A stretch of 64,000 bases of DNA from Bugulina stolonifera (lineage: Eukaryota; Bryozoa; Gymnolaemata; Cheilostomatida; Bugulidae). Position numbers and translations under genes: made by a program. The notes under the pieces were generated by a model. The model worked only from the letters and a program-made list of their open reading frames with translations, had not been told where the DNA came from and searched no databases. The DNA lies in assembly GCA_935421135.1 (NCBI GenBank), contig OW285194.1:1696501-1760500 (forward strand), given 5' to 3'. Of the stretch, positions 1 through 11,062 are shown in pieces (positions within the stretch are counted from its first letter, which is position 1; every line of letters starts with the position of its first letter).

Positions 1-226
1 AGTCACAGCTATTAGTATTAAGTATTGTTACCTCAGGCTTAGTTTGATGCTGTATTTGTTAGTATAAAATATAGTTATCTGATCTGTGTTGTATGTTACC
101 TATTGATGGACAAATGATGACATGGATATTCTCTAACTAATATACAGTCAATGTGTGTAACAGTAACAGCATATGATAAGTTCAGCCTGCATACACAAAA
201 GTACACTTTGTTTGATTATATTGTAG

Positions 227-310
227 AGAAAGATCCCATGGGTCATCGGAGCAGTGGTAGGGGTCGGTGCTGCCTACGCAGCTTTTAATCTTTGGAAAAA
301 GTACTGCTAG
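227..310 (+). CDS. Last exon of a membrane-anchored protein, copy A
   Basis: An 84-base exon follows an acceptor ending TTGTAG and ends in a TAG stop. It encodes 27 residues: a short start (RKIP), a hydrophobic stretch WVIGAVVGVGAAYAAF that fits a membrane span, and a basic tail ending WKKYC. The copy at 39992-40075 differs by a first-residue change (Arg here, Ser there) plus silent changes. Conservation of frame and stop between the copies supports a real coding exon. Upstream exons lie left of the window; their counterparts are in the gene at 33855-40075. The family is not recognised. A type I membrane protein or a tail-anchored protein would fit. Confidence 0.7.
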   Translation, partial: RKIPWVIGAVVGVGAAYAAFNLWKKYC

Positions 311-1348
311 GGTAAGTACTATATTCTATGTTTTTACATGTATTTATACTCATAAGATATGAGCACTGTGAATATAGGGTGATTGGTTGGTGTCTTCTCT
401 CAAAGATGCAGTCAGTGGCATTATCAATATTCAGTGCCACTACCAACTGTTACTTCTGAGTCTATTGGCAGTTACACTAGAAACAAATCTATTGTCAGTT
501 GCACTGGAAACAATCCGCTGTGTTGTTAATATATTACAGCAGCACCCAATACACACAGCTAAAATGTTAACCAACTAACTTGCAAACCCCTACTACACCA
601 TGCTGTTCTTTCCACCAATCAGTTCTTAAAGTCAGGCTTAAGAGACAGTAATCTGTGTATATGGTAAGTTAATACGATACACAAATGATGTTAGTTGTTT
701 CTGAAACTGTATAATAGATGAAGTAGAAGCCTTTCAGCTGTTAGTTTATTTGGTTTAAGAGAATTTTGTCTGCAAATATTTTTCTGCAAGGAAAGGTTCA
801 GTATGTCGAGACGGCCTGGTAGAAACATATTTTATATCCGATGAAGAGGAGCTCTCATTTTTGCTTCACGGTACTTCAATGTTCCTGAAATAGTACAAAC
901 ATACATGTTCCCACAAACTATTTTCCAGTCCCTCGGTGGTAGGATTGGTTCTGGCCCGAACACCTACCACCTATCCAACGGAATTAGATGTGTTGCTGGA
1001 AGTTTCCATGACGAAGCGAGCCATCAACAGACTAGTCTCTAGTATTTAAGCTACTGAGGAAGGCAGACTATATAATATGTATGTGTTGAGAGACTTGAAC
1101 TGGATGTATCAGGTAAGAGCTTTACTGAGGACGACTTGGCTGTGACAAAAGTAAGCTGTGAAAGTACTGCTGACTATTTGTCTTCCATATCAGCTACTGT
1201 AACGAAGGATTTGGTCAGTTCTTTGAGGTCTCACAAGGTTTTTTTAAAATCTTCGATGAAGGAGACACATTTTTATTTAGCCAATCATCTGCTATGTTAC
1301 TTCTGAGGAGTCTACAATTTTACCCAATCATTTACTGTGTTGCTACAG

Positions 1349-1505
1349 GTAAATACTAATGTACACTGTAGAAAGGATTACTGTTATAAAGATAACTAGT
1401 GTGAGCCTGACTGAAATGAATGAGAGAATTCTTCATGAGCATCGGACGATTTGTGTTGATCTCAATATTGTCTACAGCCTCTTCCTGAAATGTGTATTCG
1501 TAAGT
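1349..1505 (+). pseudogene. Decayed cysteine-rich exon
   Basis: This follows a CTACAG acceptor and is followed by a donor (GTAAGTATCTC). One frame gives CRKDYCYKDN, which resembles CRKECCYKDK of the exon at 2284-2399, and is then broken by a TAG and further stops. It looks like a paralogous exon that has lost its frame. The copy B counterpart begins near 41113 and is also broken. Confidence 0.5.
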
Positions 1506-2283
1506 ATCTCAGTGCAGAGGACTAGATCGTTATCCATACACTTTTGAGTGAATGCAATGTGCTGTACTGTGGTTAATGACAGTGCTCGGTTTAGCTTCTC
1601 TGTAGAGGTAGGATGAGACATGAGAAGTCTAGGGTCCCTTCTTTAGTTTTCCTGTCTCAAAATGCCGTCAAATTAACTAATGATGCCCAACATTTAATGC
1701 CCATGAAGTGTGTAATGCAGTCTATGTTAATGTTAAATGTCACTAGTGTTCTGTTCATCCTTCATTGAAATGCATAATGATGTACATGTATATCATACAA
1801 TATGAACTATCAATAATTTACAGAGTAGCAACAGAACTGTGAAGATTCTCACATTCTAGTATAAACATTGACTAAGGTTTTAGGGAAGATTATTTGGATT
1901 CTAAAACGCAATCTCCTCTTGAAATTTTCATTAATTATTGTTTGGAATCTTGCCCCAAAACTGTTGTTTCATTCTTCGTCTACAGATTATGTATGTCTAA
2001 CCATTGTATTATCCAGGTACACCTACTACTCCAACAGATACACTTGTATTTCTGAAAGTTTCCTGGTGAAATATGAGGTGTGGTGGGAAACAGGTCTCTC
2101 CAGTAATCCCTCTGTAATCTCTCAGCCGGCAGCTACTGTAATGGGAAGCTCGGTGAGTCTGACTATAATAAAGTTTTTTAAAAGAATCGATCTAAAACGA
2201 ACAGCCTTCAACTGGCCAATCATTTGCTATGTTTCCTGTGCACAGTCAACAGTATTGACCAATCATATGCTCTCTTGCTACAG

Positions 2284-2399
2284 GTCAGTGTCAATGTAGA
2301 AAAGAGTGTTGTTATAAAGATAAATATGGTCAGACTGACTGGTACGACTGTGAAGATTCCTCATGTGAGAATCAGACGTCTTGTGTTGACCACAATTGA
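2284..2399 (+). pseudogene. Cysteine-rich exon relic ending in a stop, copy A
   Basis: The frame opens right after a CTACAG acceptor with a two-base phase. It encodes about 38 residues including CQCRKECCYKDKYG and, later, CEDSSCENQTSC, then ends in TGA. Eight cysteines in under 40 residues suggest a disulfide-rich extracellular module. The copy at 42082-42197 keeps the frame and all of the cysteines. It lies beyond the stop of the membrane-anchor exon (310), so it is either an exon of an alternative 3' end or a relic. Confidence 0.5.
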
Positions 2400-4439
2400 C
2401 TACAATCATCTGGAACTTGTATCCGTAAGTATCTCAGTGTAAACAGTCTGCATTTTATCCATGTACCTGAGAATGAATGAAATTTAGTTCACCGCCTATA
2501 ACGAACATTCTCGGTTTAGCTTATCACTCTAGAGGTAGAACATGGCTTTAGAAATACCAAGCCTCATCTTGAGCTGTCTTTGCTCAAAAGTCATCTCAAG
2601 AATGATGTTAATTAGGGTTTGAGACTGGAAAACCGATGACGTACAATCCTGGACATTCTATTCATGGCTTATTTAGTTTACTTGCTTGGTCATACCACCT
2701 GTATTCCCAGGTTAGGTTTCCTAGTAGTAGCAGTGCCGCTAGGGCAAGGCTGATAGCTCACTACTGTTAATGCAGACCTTCTAGTCAGTTCTTATCAGTT
2801 GTTAGCTCCCCTATTATGCAATGTGATTCATAGTGCAAGTTGTCTACTCATGGTATTATTTCAATAGTGTAAACATAACTCCCCACTAGTTGTCAAATTC
2901 ATTGTGGTACTCAACATATAATACGCCTACATTGTGCATTATTTGTTTTTACATTTCCAATACCACTAGTGTTACTGAAACACATAATTAGTCCGAAAAA
3001 ATATAATATGAAATATAAATAACTCACAGAATAGCAATATTGAAAATATGGAAGTTCTTACATCAAAATATAAAAGTTGATGGAAGTTCTAGGAAGAACA
3101 GCTACTTGTGTTTAAAACCCAGTAACTCATCATCTTGAATTTTCATGATTTAGTGTGTGGTTCCACTAATTGTTTAACTCTTGATATTAATTATAGTATC
3201 CAGTTACAGCATGTTTATGGCCCAAACATTTGCTGTCAATCCAACGGAGTTATACATGTGTCTGAAAGTTGAGGGATTTCCACGATGTGTACCATAGGGA
3301 AGAGTTGTACTAAGCTGGACTTTACTCTGACAGAGTTAAACTATGACATGCTTGCTGAAATGTTTGGTGAGTATAAATAATAACCTTATAGTGCGTTCCA
3401 ATCAACTCAACTTGTCCACACTACAATATTATTCACAATGGAAGTTGTCTACTCATGGTATCATCGTAACAATGGAAACATAACTCCTACTAGATACTAC
3501 TGAAATTCTCACGCGAAAATTAATATAAATGCTCGTCAAAGTTTTAAGAAAAGTAACTGGAATTCTAAAACGCAATCTTGTCATTAATTTTTATTAAATA
3601 GTATCTTGAATCTTGTCTCAAACTGGAAAATGTTGTCTTTTTCTACATCTATATCTCTCATTATTGAATAATCTGTATTATCTGGTAGGAATACTTGATG
3701 CACATGTGTTGCTGGAAGCGTCCACATGGGAGGCAAAATAATGTCACCAAAGAAGTCTCTGAGATGCAGTGAGGGAAGAAGACTATGTGTGTGTATTGAG
3801 GGATTTCTACGGATGAATTCTAACCAATCTAGCCAATCATATCCTCCCTTACTACTGCTTAGCTTGCATAATTAGCCAATATGTTATTCCTGTACTACTA
3901 ACTGGTCGGTGTAGATGTGGAACAGACTACTGTTATGAAGATTAATATTTTGACCTGAAATAATCGGGGTTTGTATTAATATTGTTGTTTAACGCTTTAG
4001 CTGTAATGTGTTTAAATAATAATTTATTGTATCTAAATAAAAATGCATTTCAGCAAAACTCTGTTTCATTTCATTTCATAAATCTATGAAAAAACAAAAA
4101 TTGCATTAGTCTTGGTTTGTTTCTTTTACCTAGTTTAACAATAATTACAGACAAACTTTGAGAGATAACTACACTGTACCATCATCACTAGTCAAATATT
4201 AGTGTACTTACCTTGTCAATTTTAATCAGCTTGTTCAGTTGTTGTGCAGTAAGCCATACAGTAAACTGTAAACTGTAGACCGTTGAGGTAAAACTCATTT
4301 GGAGTTCAAATTGCATTTGGTATGTCAAAGATGCAAGAGTTGTCATCTCTTTCTTAGGGATGTTATACATGTAATCAGTGTAAGTTATACACATAAGTAG
4401 TATAGTCAGTGCAGATCTACACAGACACCCGGCCATTTC

Positions 4440-4850
4440 CGCGTCGTATTAGCCCTAGATCCAAAAACTCCCCGGGCGGACGACCACCCCACCCGTCCTC
4501 TCGCCCCCTCCTCTCCCCTAAACCTCACTCTATGTGCAAAGCCCTAGAACCTACTCCCCCCCATCGCGGGTGGGGTTTCAAAAACCTCATCGGCTGTTCC
4601 GCGGAACCCAGTCTAAAGAGCAAACCCCGCGCCCCGTCCCACAGCTCAGGCGAGGGGGCGCGCGAACGCGCGCGCCCCCCCGCCCCGCGAACCCCACCCG
4701 TCCTCCCTCCACCCGTCCCCACCCCTCCCCTCCGCCTCGCGGCGGTTCTCGTTTGCGAGTCCAGCCGTGGCCCCACGCCGCCCTCCCCCCGCCCTCCCGT
4801 CCCAACGACCCGTCGCGGCCCTCGTGGGCGAACCGTCGGCTGGAGTAGGG
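4440..4850 (+). other. GC-rich subterminal zone, left
   Basis: A strongly C-rich plus strand (runs such as CCCCCCCGCCCCGCG) in an otherwise AT-rich window. The minus strand has many runs of three or more G and could form G-quadruplexes. Frames open here in several phases are explained by the lack of stop codons in GC-rich DNA. Confidence 0.7.
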
Positions 4851-5068
4851 TGAAGCGAAGGAAAATACGGGTTAGAGTAATGATATCCGGCTATGAAAAA
4901 CGTGAGCGAGGGTAATGGTACACGAATTTGTTTTAAATTTCAATACGTTTGAGAGTAATAGTACGGTGAAGCGAAGAAAAATACGGGTTGGAGTAATGAT
5001 AGGGTACGCCCGTGCGGAGTGCCCGTGCAGAGTTTACGACGCTGACTATACTACTATAAGAAACTTAC

Positions 5069-5562
5069 CGAGTATTGGTGGTGGTGCTTCCGGATGATTT
5101 CTTCGCCGGGGACTGTTGAGACTGAACTGGTCGGGGTGACACCGCACTCGCGCGCTCCTCCGTTCGAGCGCCCCCGGACCTCCGATGAAAGACTCGCGCC
5201 TTAACCCTCGTTTCCCCCGGACCCTCCCCTAGGGAAATCGCCCGTCCCCGTGACGAGCGGCGAGGGAAAGTGAAGGCGGTGGCTCTTTCGCGCTTCAAAC
5301 CGTAGACTTCGCGAGGTGGTTCGCCGGCGACATCCTCGCTCGGAGGGGTAGAAATAGATAAATGGAATAAATGGATGGCTGTCTTCTCATCATCATCATC
5401 ATCATCATCATCAACATCATCATCATCCTACAAATAGACCCGCCTCCACGATGATGTCGTTGACTCCCCACCAATTTCTTCGACCACCGCGTCCACTTTC
5501 CCCCGGGTAGCAAACTCCGATAGGGAGAGAGCGCATCGTGCGCGTGCGATGTCACCCCCCAC
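5069..5562 (-). pseudogene. GC-rich exon-like reading frame, left arm
   Basis: Mirror copy of 18281-18774 with the same length (494 bases), the same acceptor and donor and the same in-frame TAG (5430-5428). See the right-arm entry for the content. It reads toward the left terminus. Confidence 0.4.
5385..5427 (+). repeat. CAT trinucleotide microsatellite, left arm
   Basis: About 14 CAT/ATC units with one interruption. The same tract is at 18416-18458 in the right arm, where it encodes the Asp run. Confidence 0.9.
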
Positions 5563-5942
5563 CTACGAATGAAGACGATAGAAGAAATGTGAACTGATAA
5601 GGGGTGAGTATGAGTGGAAGTTGCGCTAGTACCGTCTACCCTTTTGGTTTGGCGAGGTAAATGGTTTTTAATCTATTAGCTAGTGTTTTATTGCTCGGTT
5701 TTAAGGTTACAACCGGTAAACCCTCCGTTTTGAGGACGGAGACCCCTTACAATAGAGAGTGAATGTGAAGAAAAATATACGGGTATATGTACAAGGGTTA
5801 TGTTGCACTCTTCGTTTACTCTCCAATTTATCGAATGAAGTAGTCTCATCTCCGAGAAATCAGTACTAGCATTCTATAGGACTCGTACTCACCCCGTCTT
5901 CTGCAACCTTCCGCTTACCATAGAGGTAGGTGAGTCCGGTCT

Positions 5943-6090
5943 TTAGCTGGGTGTAGCTATACGTTTGGTTTCCTCTTCTGATAAATTTTTATCTTTTCGG
6001 ATGGGCGCATCTATACTACGAGCACTCAGGGCCATGTAAGCGCTATCCGTGTCCATTTCTACGTACTCAAACTCCTCTCTGCTGACGAAT
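5943..6090 (-). pseudogene. Polinton DNA polymerase B fragment, left arm
   Basis: This is the mirror copy of 17753-17900 and reads toward the left terminus. After an acceptor (TTTTCACAG) the frame runs 48 codons to a TAA. It contains FEYVEMDTDSAYMAL, the YxDTDS-type motif C of family B DNA polymerases with its catalytic aspartates, in the form typical of the protein-primed polymerases of Polintons. Only this palm fragment is present; the exonuclease domain, the TPR insertions and the remaining palm motifs are absent. It cannot be functional alone. Confidence 0.75.
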
Positions 6091-6179
6091 CTGTGAAAAT
6101 AAAATGGACGGGTTGGAGGGTGCTGACACCGAAGAATAAATAGAGAAGGATTTGATAAAATCTTTGTGTAGTCTAGTTC

Positions 6180-7990
6180 TACTCATCTATCCATATGTGT
6201 ACACATGTTAAAATACCTTTATATAATAGTTCAAACACAATTGAATGAATAAAAGACACATATCTAAAGGAGTATGTCATAGCTATTATTAGCAAGAAAA
6301 GGCTGTGTGCATGTGTTAAGTCAGCATATATAATACATTAAATAAACTTTTCACGAAGTCAGCATAAGATATAATACATTAAATAAACTTTTTACAATAC
6401 TAGCCATAGAATGAATAAATGCCACACATGGTAAAATACCATTATATAATAATTTAAACACAATTGAATGAATAAAACGCACATATATGTAAAGGAGTAT
6501 GACATACCTATTATTAGCAAGAAAAGGCTGTGTGCATGTGTTAAGTCAGCATATATAACACATTAAATAAACTTTTCACAAAGTCAGCATAATATATAAT
6601 ACATTAAATAAACTTTTCACAATAGTAGCAATAGAATAAATAAAAGGTTGTGTGCATGTGTTAAGTCAGCATTATGTAATTCATTAAATAAACTTTTCAC
6701 AATAGTAGCAATAGAATAAATAAAAGATTGTGTACACATGTTAAAATACCATTATATAATAGTTTAAACACAATTGAATGAATAAAAGGCACATATGTAA
6801 AGGAGTATGACATACCTATTATTAGCAAGAAAAAGCTGTGTGCATGTGTTAAGTCAGCATATATAATACATTAAATAAACTTTTCACAAAGTCAGCATAA
6901 TATATAATACATTAAATAAACTTTTCACAATAGTAGCAATAGAATAAATAAAATGTTGTGTGCATGTGTTAAGTCAGCATTATGTAATTCATTAAATAAA
7001 CTTTTCACAATAGTAGCAATAGAATAAATAAAAGATTGTGTACACATGTTAAAATACCTTTATATGATAATTTAAACACAATTGATAGAATAGGCTGTGT
7101 GCATGTGTTAAGTCAGCATATATAATAGATTAAATAAGCTTTTCACATACCTATTATTCGCAAGAAAAGGCTGTGTGCATGTGTTAAGTCAGCATATATA
7201 ATAGATTAACTAAGCTTTTCACAATAGTAGCAATAGAATAAATAAAAGGTTGTGTGCATGTGTTAAGTCAGCATTATGTAATTCATTAAATAAACTTCTC
7301 ACAATAGTAGCAATAGAATAAATAAAAGAGTGTGTACACATGTTAAAATACCTTTATATAATAATTTAAACACAATTGAAAGAATAGGCTGTGTGCATGT
7401 GTTAAGTCAGCATATATAATAGATTAAATAAGCTTTTCACATACCTATTATTAGCAAGAAAAGGCTGTGTGCATGTGTTAAGTCAGCATATATAATAGAT
7501 TAAATAAGCTTTTCACAATAGTAGCAATAGAATAAATAAAAGGTTGTGTGCATGTGTTAAGTCAGCATTATGTAATTCATTAAATAAACTTTTCACAATA
7601 GTAGCAATAGAATAAATAAAAGATTGTGTACACATGTTGAAATACCTTTATATAATAGATTAAATAGGCTTTTCACATACCTATTATTAGCAAGAAAAGG
7701 CTGTGTGCATGTGTTAAGTCAGCATATATAATAGATTAAATAAGCTTTTCACAATAATAGCAATAGAATAAATAAAAGGTTGTGTGCATGTGTTAAGTCA
7801 GCATTATGTAATTCATTAAATAAACTTTTCACAATAGTAGCAAGGAGTAAGATAGTAGCAATAGAATAAATAAAAGATTGTGTACACAATCATGTTAAAA
7901 TACCTTTATATAATAATTTAAACACAATTGAAAGAATAGGCTGTGTGCATGTGTTAAGTCAGCATATATAATAGATTAAATAAGCTTTTC
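6180..7990 (+). repeat. AT-rich tandem array, left arm of the palindrome
   Basis: Repeats of roughly 80 bases built on GTTAAGTCAGCAT, ATTAAATAAACTTTTCACAA and GCAATAGAATAAATAAAA are arranged in a higher-order unit of about 250-300 bases. No coding frame is visible. The right arm holds a shorter version (9185-9747 plus 14920-15070), which explains most of the length difference between the arms. Confidence 0.85.
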
Positions 7991-8315
7991 AATAGTAGGT
8001 AGGTGTCACTGTTTTAGTCTCCCTATAATAAATATAAAGTAGCAGGGTGTAAGTAATTTTTTAGCTTGATAGCATTATATACAATAAACACTTCACAATT
8101 GCTGCCAATTACCCTATTTAGCACTAACCTTATGTTCTACTTGTTGAAATCTCTGATCAGGTGCTGACTAGTAGGTAGCTGTCTCTGTTTTAGTCTCACT
8201 CTGTTGACTAGAGGCTGATTGTACATACTGCTAGAGTGAAAAACTCATACCTTAAATAGTAGTATTCAGTAGGCGGAGTCTAACCATTTCCCCACCCTTT
8301 GCAATACCACCCCGA

Positions 8316-8863
8316 TGCGTCCCGATGTGAATCCGAAGCCTCCCGATGTGAATCCGAAGCCTCCCGATGCACCCCGATGTGAGTCCGAAGCCTCCCGATG
8401 CATCCCGTGTGAATCCGAAGCCTCCCGATGCACCCCGATGTGAATCCGAAGCCTCCCGATGCATCCCGATGCACCCCGATGTGAATCCGAAGCCTCCCGA
8501 TGCACCCCGATGTGAATCCGAAGCCTCCCGATGCATCCCGATGCGCCCTGATGTGTCAAATCACATCGGGGTGCATCGGGTTACATCGGGATGCATCGGA
8601 TTCACATCGGGGTGCATCGGGAGGCTTCGGATTCACATCGGGATGCATCGGGAGGCTTCGGATTCACATCGGGGTGCATCGGGATGCATCGGGAGGCTTC
8701 GGATTCACATCGGGGTGCATCGGGAGGCTTCGGATTCACATCGGGATGCATCGGGAGGCTTCGGATTCACATCGGGGTGCATCGGGAGGCTTCGGATTCA
8801 CATCGGGGTGCATCGGGAGGCTTCGGATTCACATAGGGAGGCTTCGGATTCACATCGGGACGC
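8316..8863. repeat. 31-bp satellite forming the palindrome centre
   Basis: Units of GATGTGAATCCGAAGCC... (31 bases, some with a 10-11 base extension GATGCATCCC) run to 8555. After the 6-base centre TCAAAT (8556-8561) the same units run in the opposite orientation. Flanks at 7990-8315 and 8864-9185 are also mirror images. Open frames across it in several phases come from the stop-free unit, not from genes. Confidence 0.92.
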
Positions 8864-9184
8864 ATCGGGGTGGTATTGCAAAGGGTGGGGAAATGGTTAG
8901 ACTCCGCCTACTGAATACTACTATTTAAGGTATGAGTTTTTCACTCTAGCAGTATGTACAATCAGCCTCTAGTCAACAGAGTGAGACTAAAACAGAGACA
9001 GCTACCTACTAGTCAGCACCTGATCAGAGATTTCAACAAGTAGAACATAAGGTTAGTGCTAAATAGGGTAATTGGCAGCAATTGTGAAGTGTTTATTGTA
9101 TATAATGCTATCAGGCTAAAAAATTACTTACACCCTACTACTTTATATTTATTATAGGGAGACTAAAACAGTGACACCTACCTA

Positions 9185-9747
9185 CTATTGAAAAGCTTAT
9201 TTAATCTATTATATATGCTGACTTAACACATGCACACAGCCTATTCTTTCAATTGTGTTTAAATTATTATATAAAGGTATTTTAACATGATTGTGTACAC
9301 AATCTTTTATTTATTCTATTGCTACTATTGTGAAAAGTTTATTTAATGAATTACATAATGCTGACTTAACACATGCACACAACCTTTTATTTATTCTATT
9401 GCTACTATTGTGAAAAGTTTATTTAATGTATTATATCTTATGCTGACTTTGTGAAAAGTTTATTTAATGTATTATATATGCTGACTTAACACATGCACAC
9501 AGCCTTTTCTTGCTAATAATACATGTAGGTATGTCATACTCCTTTACATATGTGCCTTTTATTCATTCAACTGTGTTTAAATTATTATATAATGGTATTT
9601 TAACATGTGTACACAATCTTTTATTTATTCTATTGCTACTATTGTGAAAAGTTTATTTAATGAATTACATAATGTTGACTTAACACATGCACACAACCTT
9701 TTTTTTTTATTCTATCGCTACTATTGTGAAAAGTTTATTTAATGTAT
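9185..9747 (-). repeat. AT-rich tandem array, right arm of the palindrome
   Basis: Reverse complement of the array at 6180-7990 with fewer units. It is interrupted by the ISL2EU-like element and continues at 14920-15070. Confidence 0.85.
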
Positions 9748-10018
9748 AGACAGTTTTCCTAGCTTCAATATCCGCAAAAAATGAAGAGTTGTCTTCTCTT
9801 ACTTTAGGTACTGTTTGTCATTGTGGAACCCTGTGATCACCCTTGAAATAGGGCATAGAAGAAAATCTGGGGGTGGAAAAATTAAACGGAGGGCATAGTT
9901 GAAAACGGGATAAAAAATAACTTCTAGGGGGAATATTGCAGTACATTTTTGTCCCATAGAATGCATTTTATAGCAGCATTTGTTTAGAAGGTACCACTGG
10001 GTACCTTTCATTCATGGT

Positions 10019-10078
10019 CATTCATGGTCAATTAAAAAGCAATTACAATTGTAATTGCTTTTTAATTGACCATGAATG
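10019..10078. repeat. 60-bp perfect palindrome
   Basis: Both arms read CATTCATGGTCAATTAAAAA onward to a CAATTG centre (10046-10051), with no spacer. The opposite terminus of the element (14630-14660) has only one arm. The palindrome is therefore a local inverted duplication within the left terminus. Confidence 0.93.
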
Positions 10079-11062
10079 TCCTCACTCTACCACATAACTC
10101 ACTTGACCCACTTCAAGTTGGCAGCATTATCATGATTGTGCATCAGTAAATACTGCTACTATGATTGGATAAACAACATTTTGCTTAGTTCAAACAACCA
10201 ATCAAATGAAACCACTAGGCAAACGCATGTAATTGTTACAAATTGGCGGTACAGACTTGATATTCATTACTAACCTAGGGAAACCTCCATATACAAACTG
10301 CTTGGTGTTCATTAAATGTACTGATTGACACTAGCCAACCATTATTTTCACTACAGTGTTCCATAGTAACCATGCCTAGATTTGCTTGTTAAATATTAGT
10401 GAGCTCATGGAGTAAGACAACCCACTAACAGGAATTTGCGACTGTTTGATAAAGGCAGTTCGAAACATGACGTTTCGAAACCGAACAATTTGAAACCCCT
10501 AACCCCCAGTTTTAAATTAATTTTTGTTCTTAATATTAGTTTTTCTATTTAATTAGTTAATTAAAATTAATTGTCTGTGAGTTGTGTTTTTCTAAATGTA
10601 ATCTACACAGTTTCGAACTGTCCGGTTGTGAAACATCCTGTTTTGAACTGTCGAAATGTCCCTTTACTAACCAGCAGTATTGTCATAAATAAATTACTAC
10701 TCCTGCCAAAAACTCGGTGTCAGCGCTACATATGAGCCGACTTTTTGATAAGTTTCATAGTTCAATATATTGCTACATACACTTCCAATATAAATGCATT
10801 TTATTTTCACCTATTAGCAACAAGACAATAATTGTAATTCTACATAATATGTGATAATTGTATAAGTAGCACTACTATTAATAGCACATAGTGCAATATA
10901 ATATATTATTAGAAGCTGTAATATGTGTATTATATTATGTACATGTACATGTAAGTAATAAAATGATAAAAATATACAGAATTTCTGCTTATGTGGGGCA
11001 TAATCTCCAATGTCCTATTGTATTCTAATATTACTGAACACTAAACACTCCGCCTTTATCAT

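Larger units (their letters stand above)
311..4389 (+). other. Downstream region of copy A with decayed exon array
   Basis: No intact gene is seen. The stretch holds diverged repeats of a unit of roughly 0.6-1.7 kb; for example, the words near 1870-1935 and 3540-3600 resemble each other. Within it are decayed cysteine-rich exons (1349-1505 and 2284-2399), each followed by a GTAAGTATCTCAGTG-like donor region. It is almost colinear with 40076-45610. It probably represents former exons of an expanded cysteine-rich gene. Confidence 0.6.
4396..6190 (+). repeat. Left terminal inverted repeat of the Polinton derivative
   Basis: About 1.8 kb that reads as the near-exact reverse complement of 17668-19460. 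From the terminus inward it holds a very GC-rich zone, two copies of a word built on GTGAAGCGAAG (near 4850 and 4970), a GC-rich exon-like frame, a CAT microsatellite and a polymerase B fragment. Only scattered differences from the right copy are visible by eye, which implies young age or gene conversion between the arms. Confidence 0.88.

Noticed and set aside
4409..4915. Pro/Arg-rich frames in the GC-rich Polinton end, and their mirrors at 18990-19447
   Set aside because: GC-rich DNA has few stop codons. Frames are open in several phases on both strands and differ by frameshifts between the two mirror copies.
6180..7990. Possible centromeric or replication-origin array
   Set aside because: The repeats are fully contained in the arms of the Polinton derivative and mirrored on the right; no origin or centromere signal is identifiable.
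8252..8928. Several overlapping frames on both strands of the 31-bp satellite (up to 177 codons)
   Set aside because: The unit lacks stops in most phases, and the same peptide types appear in every frame and strand.
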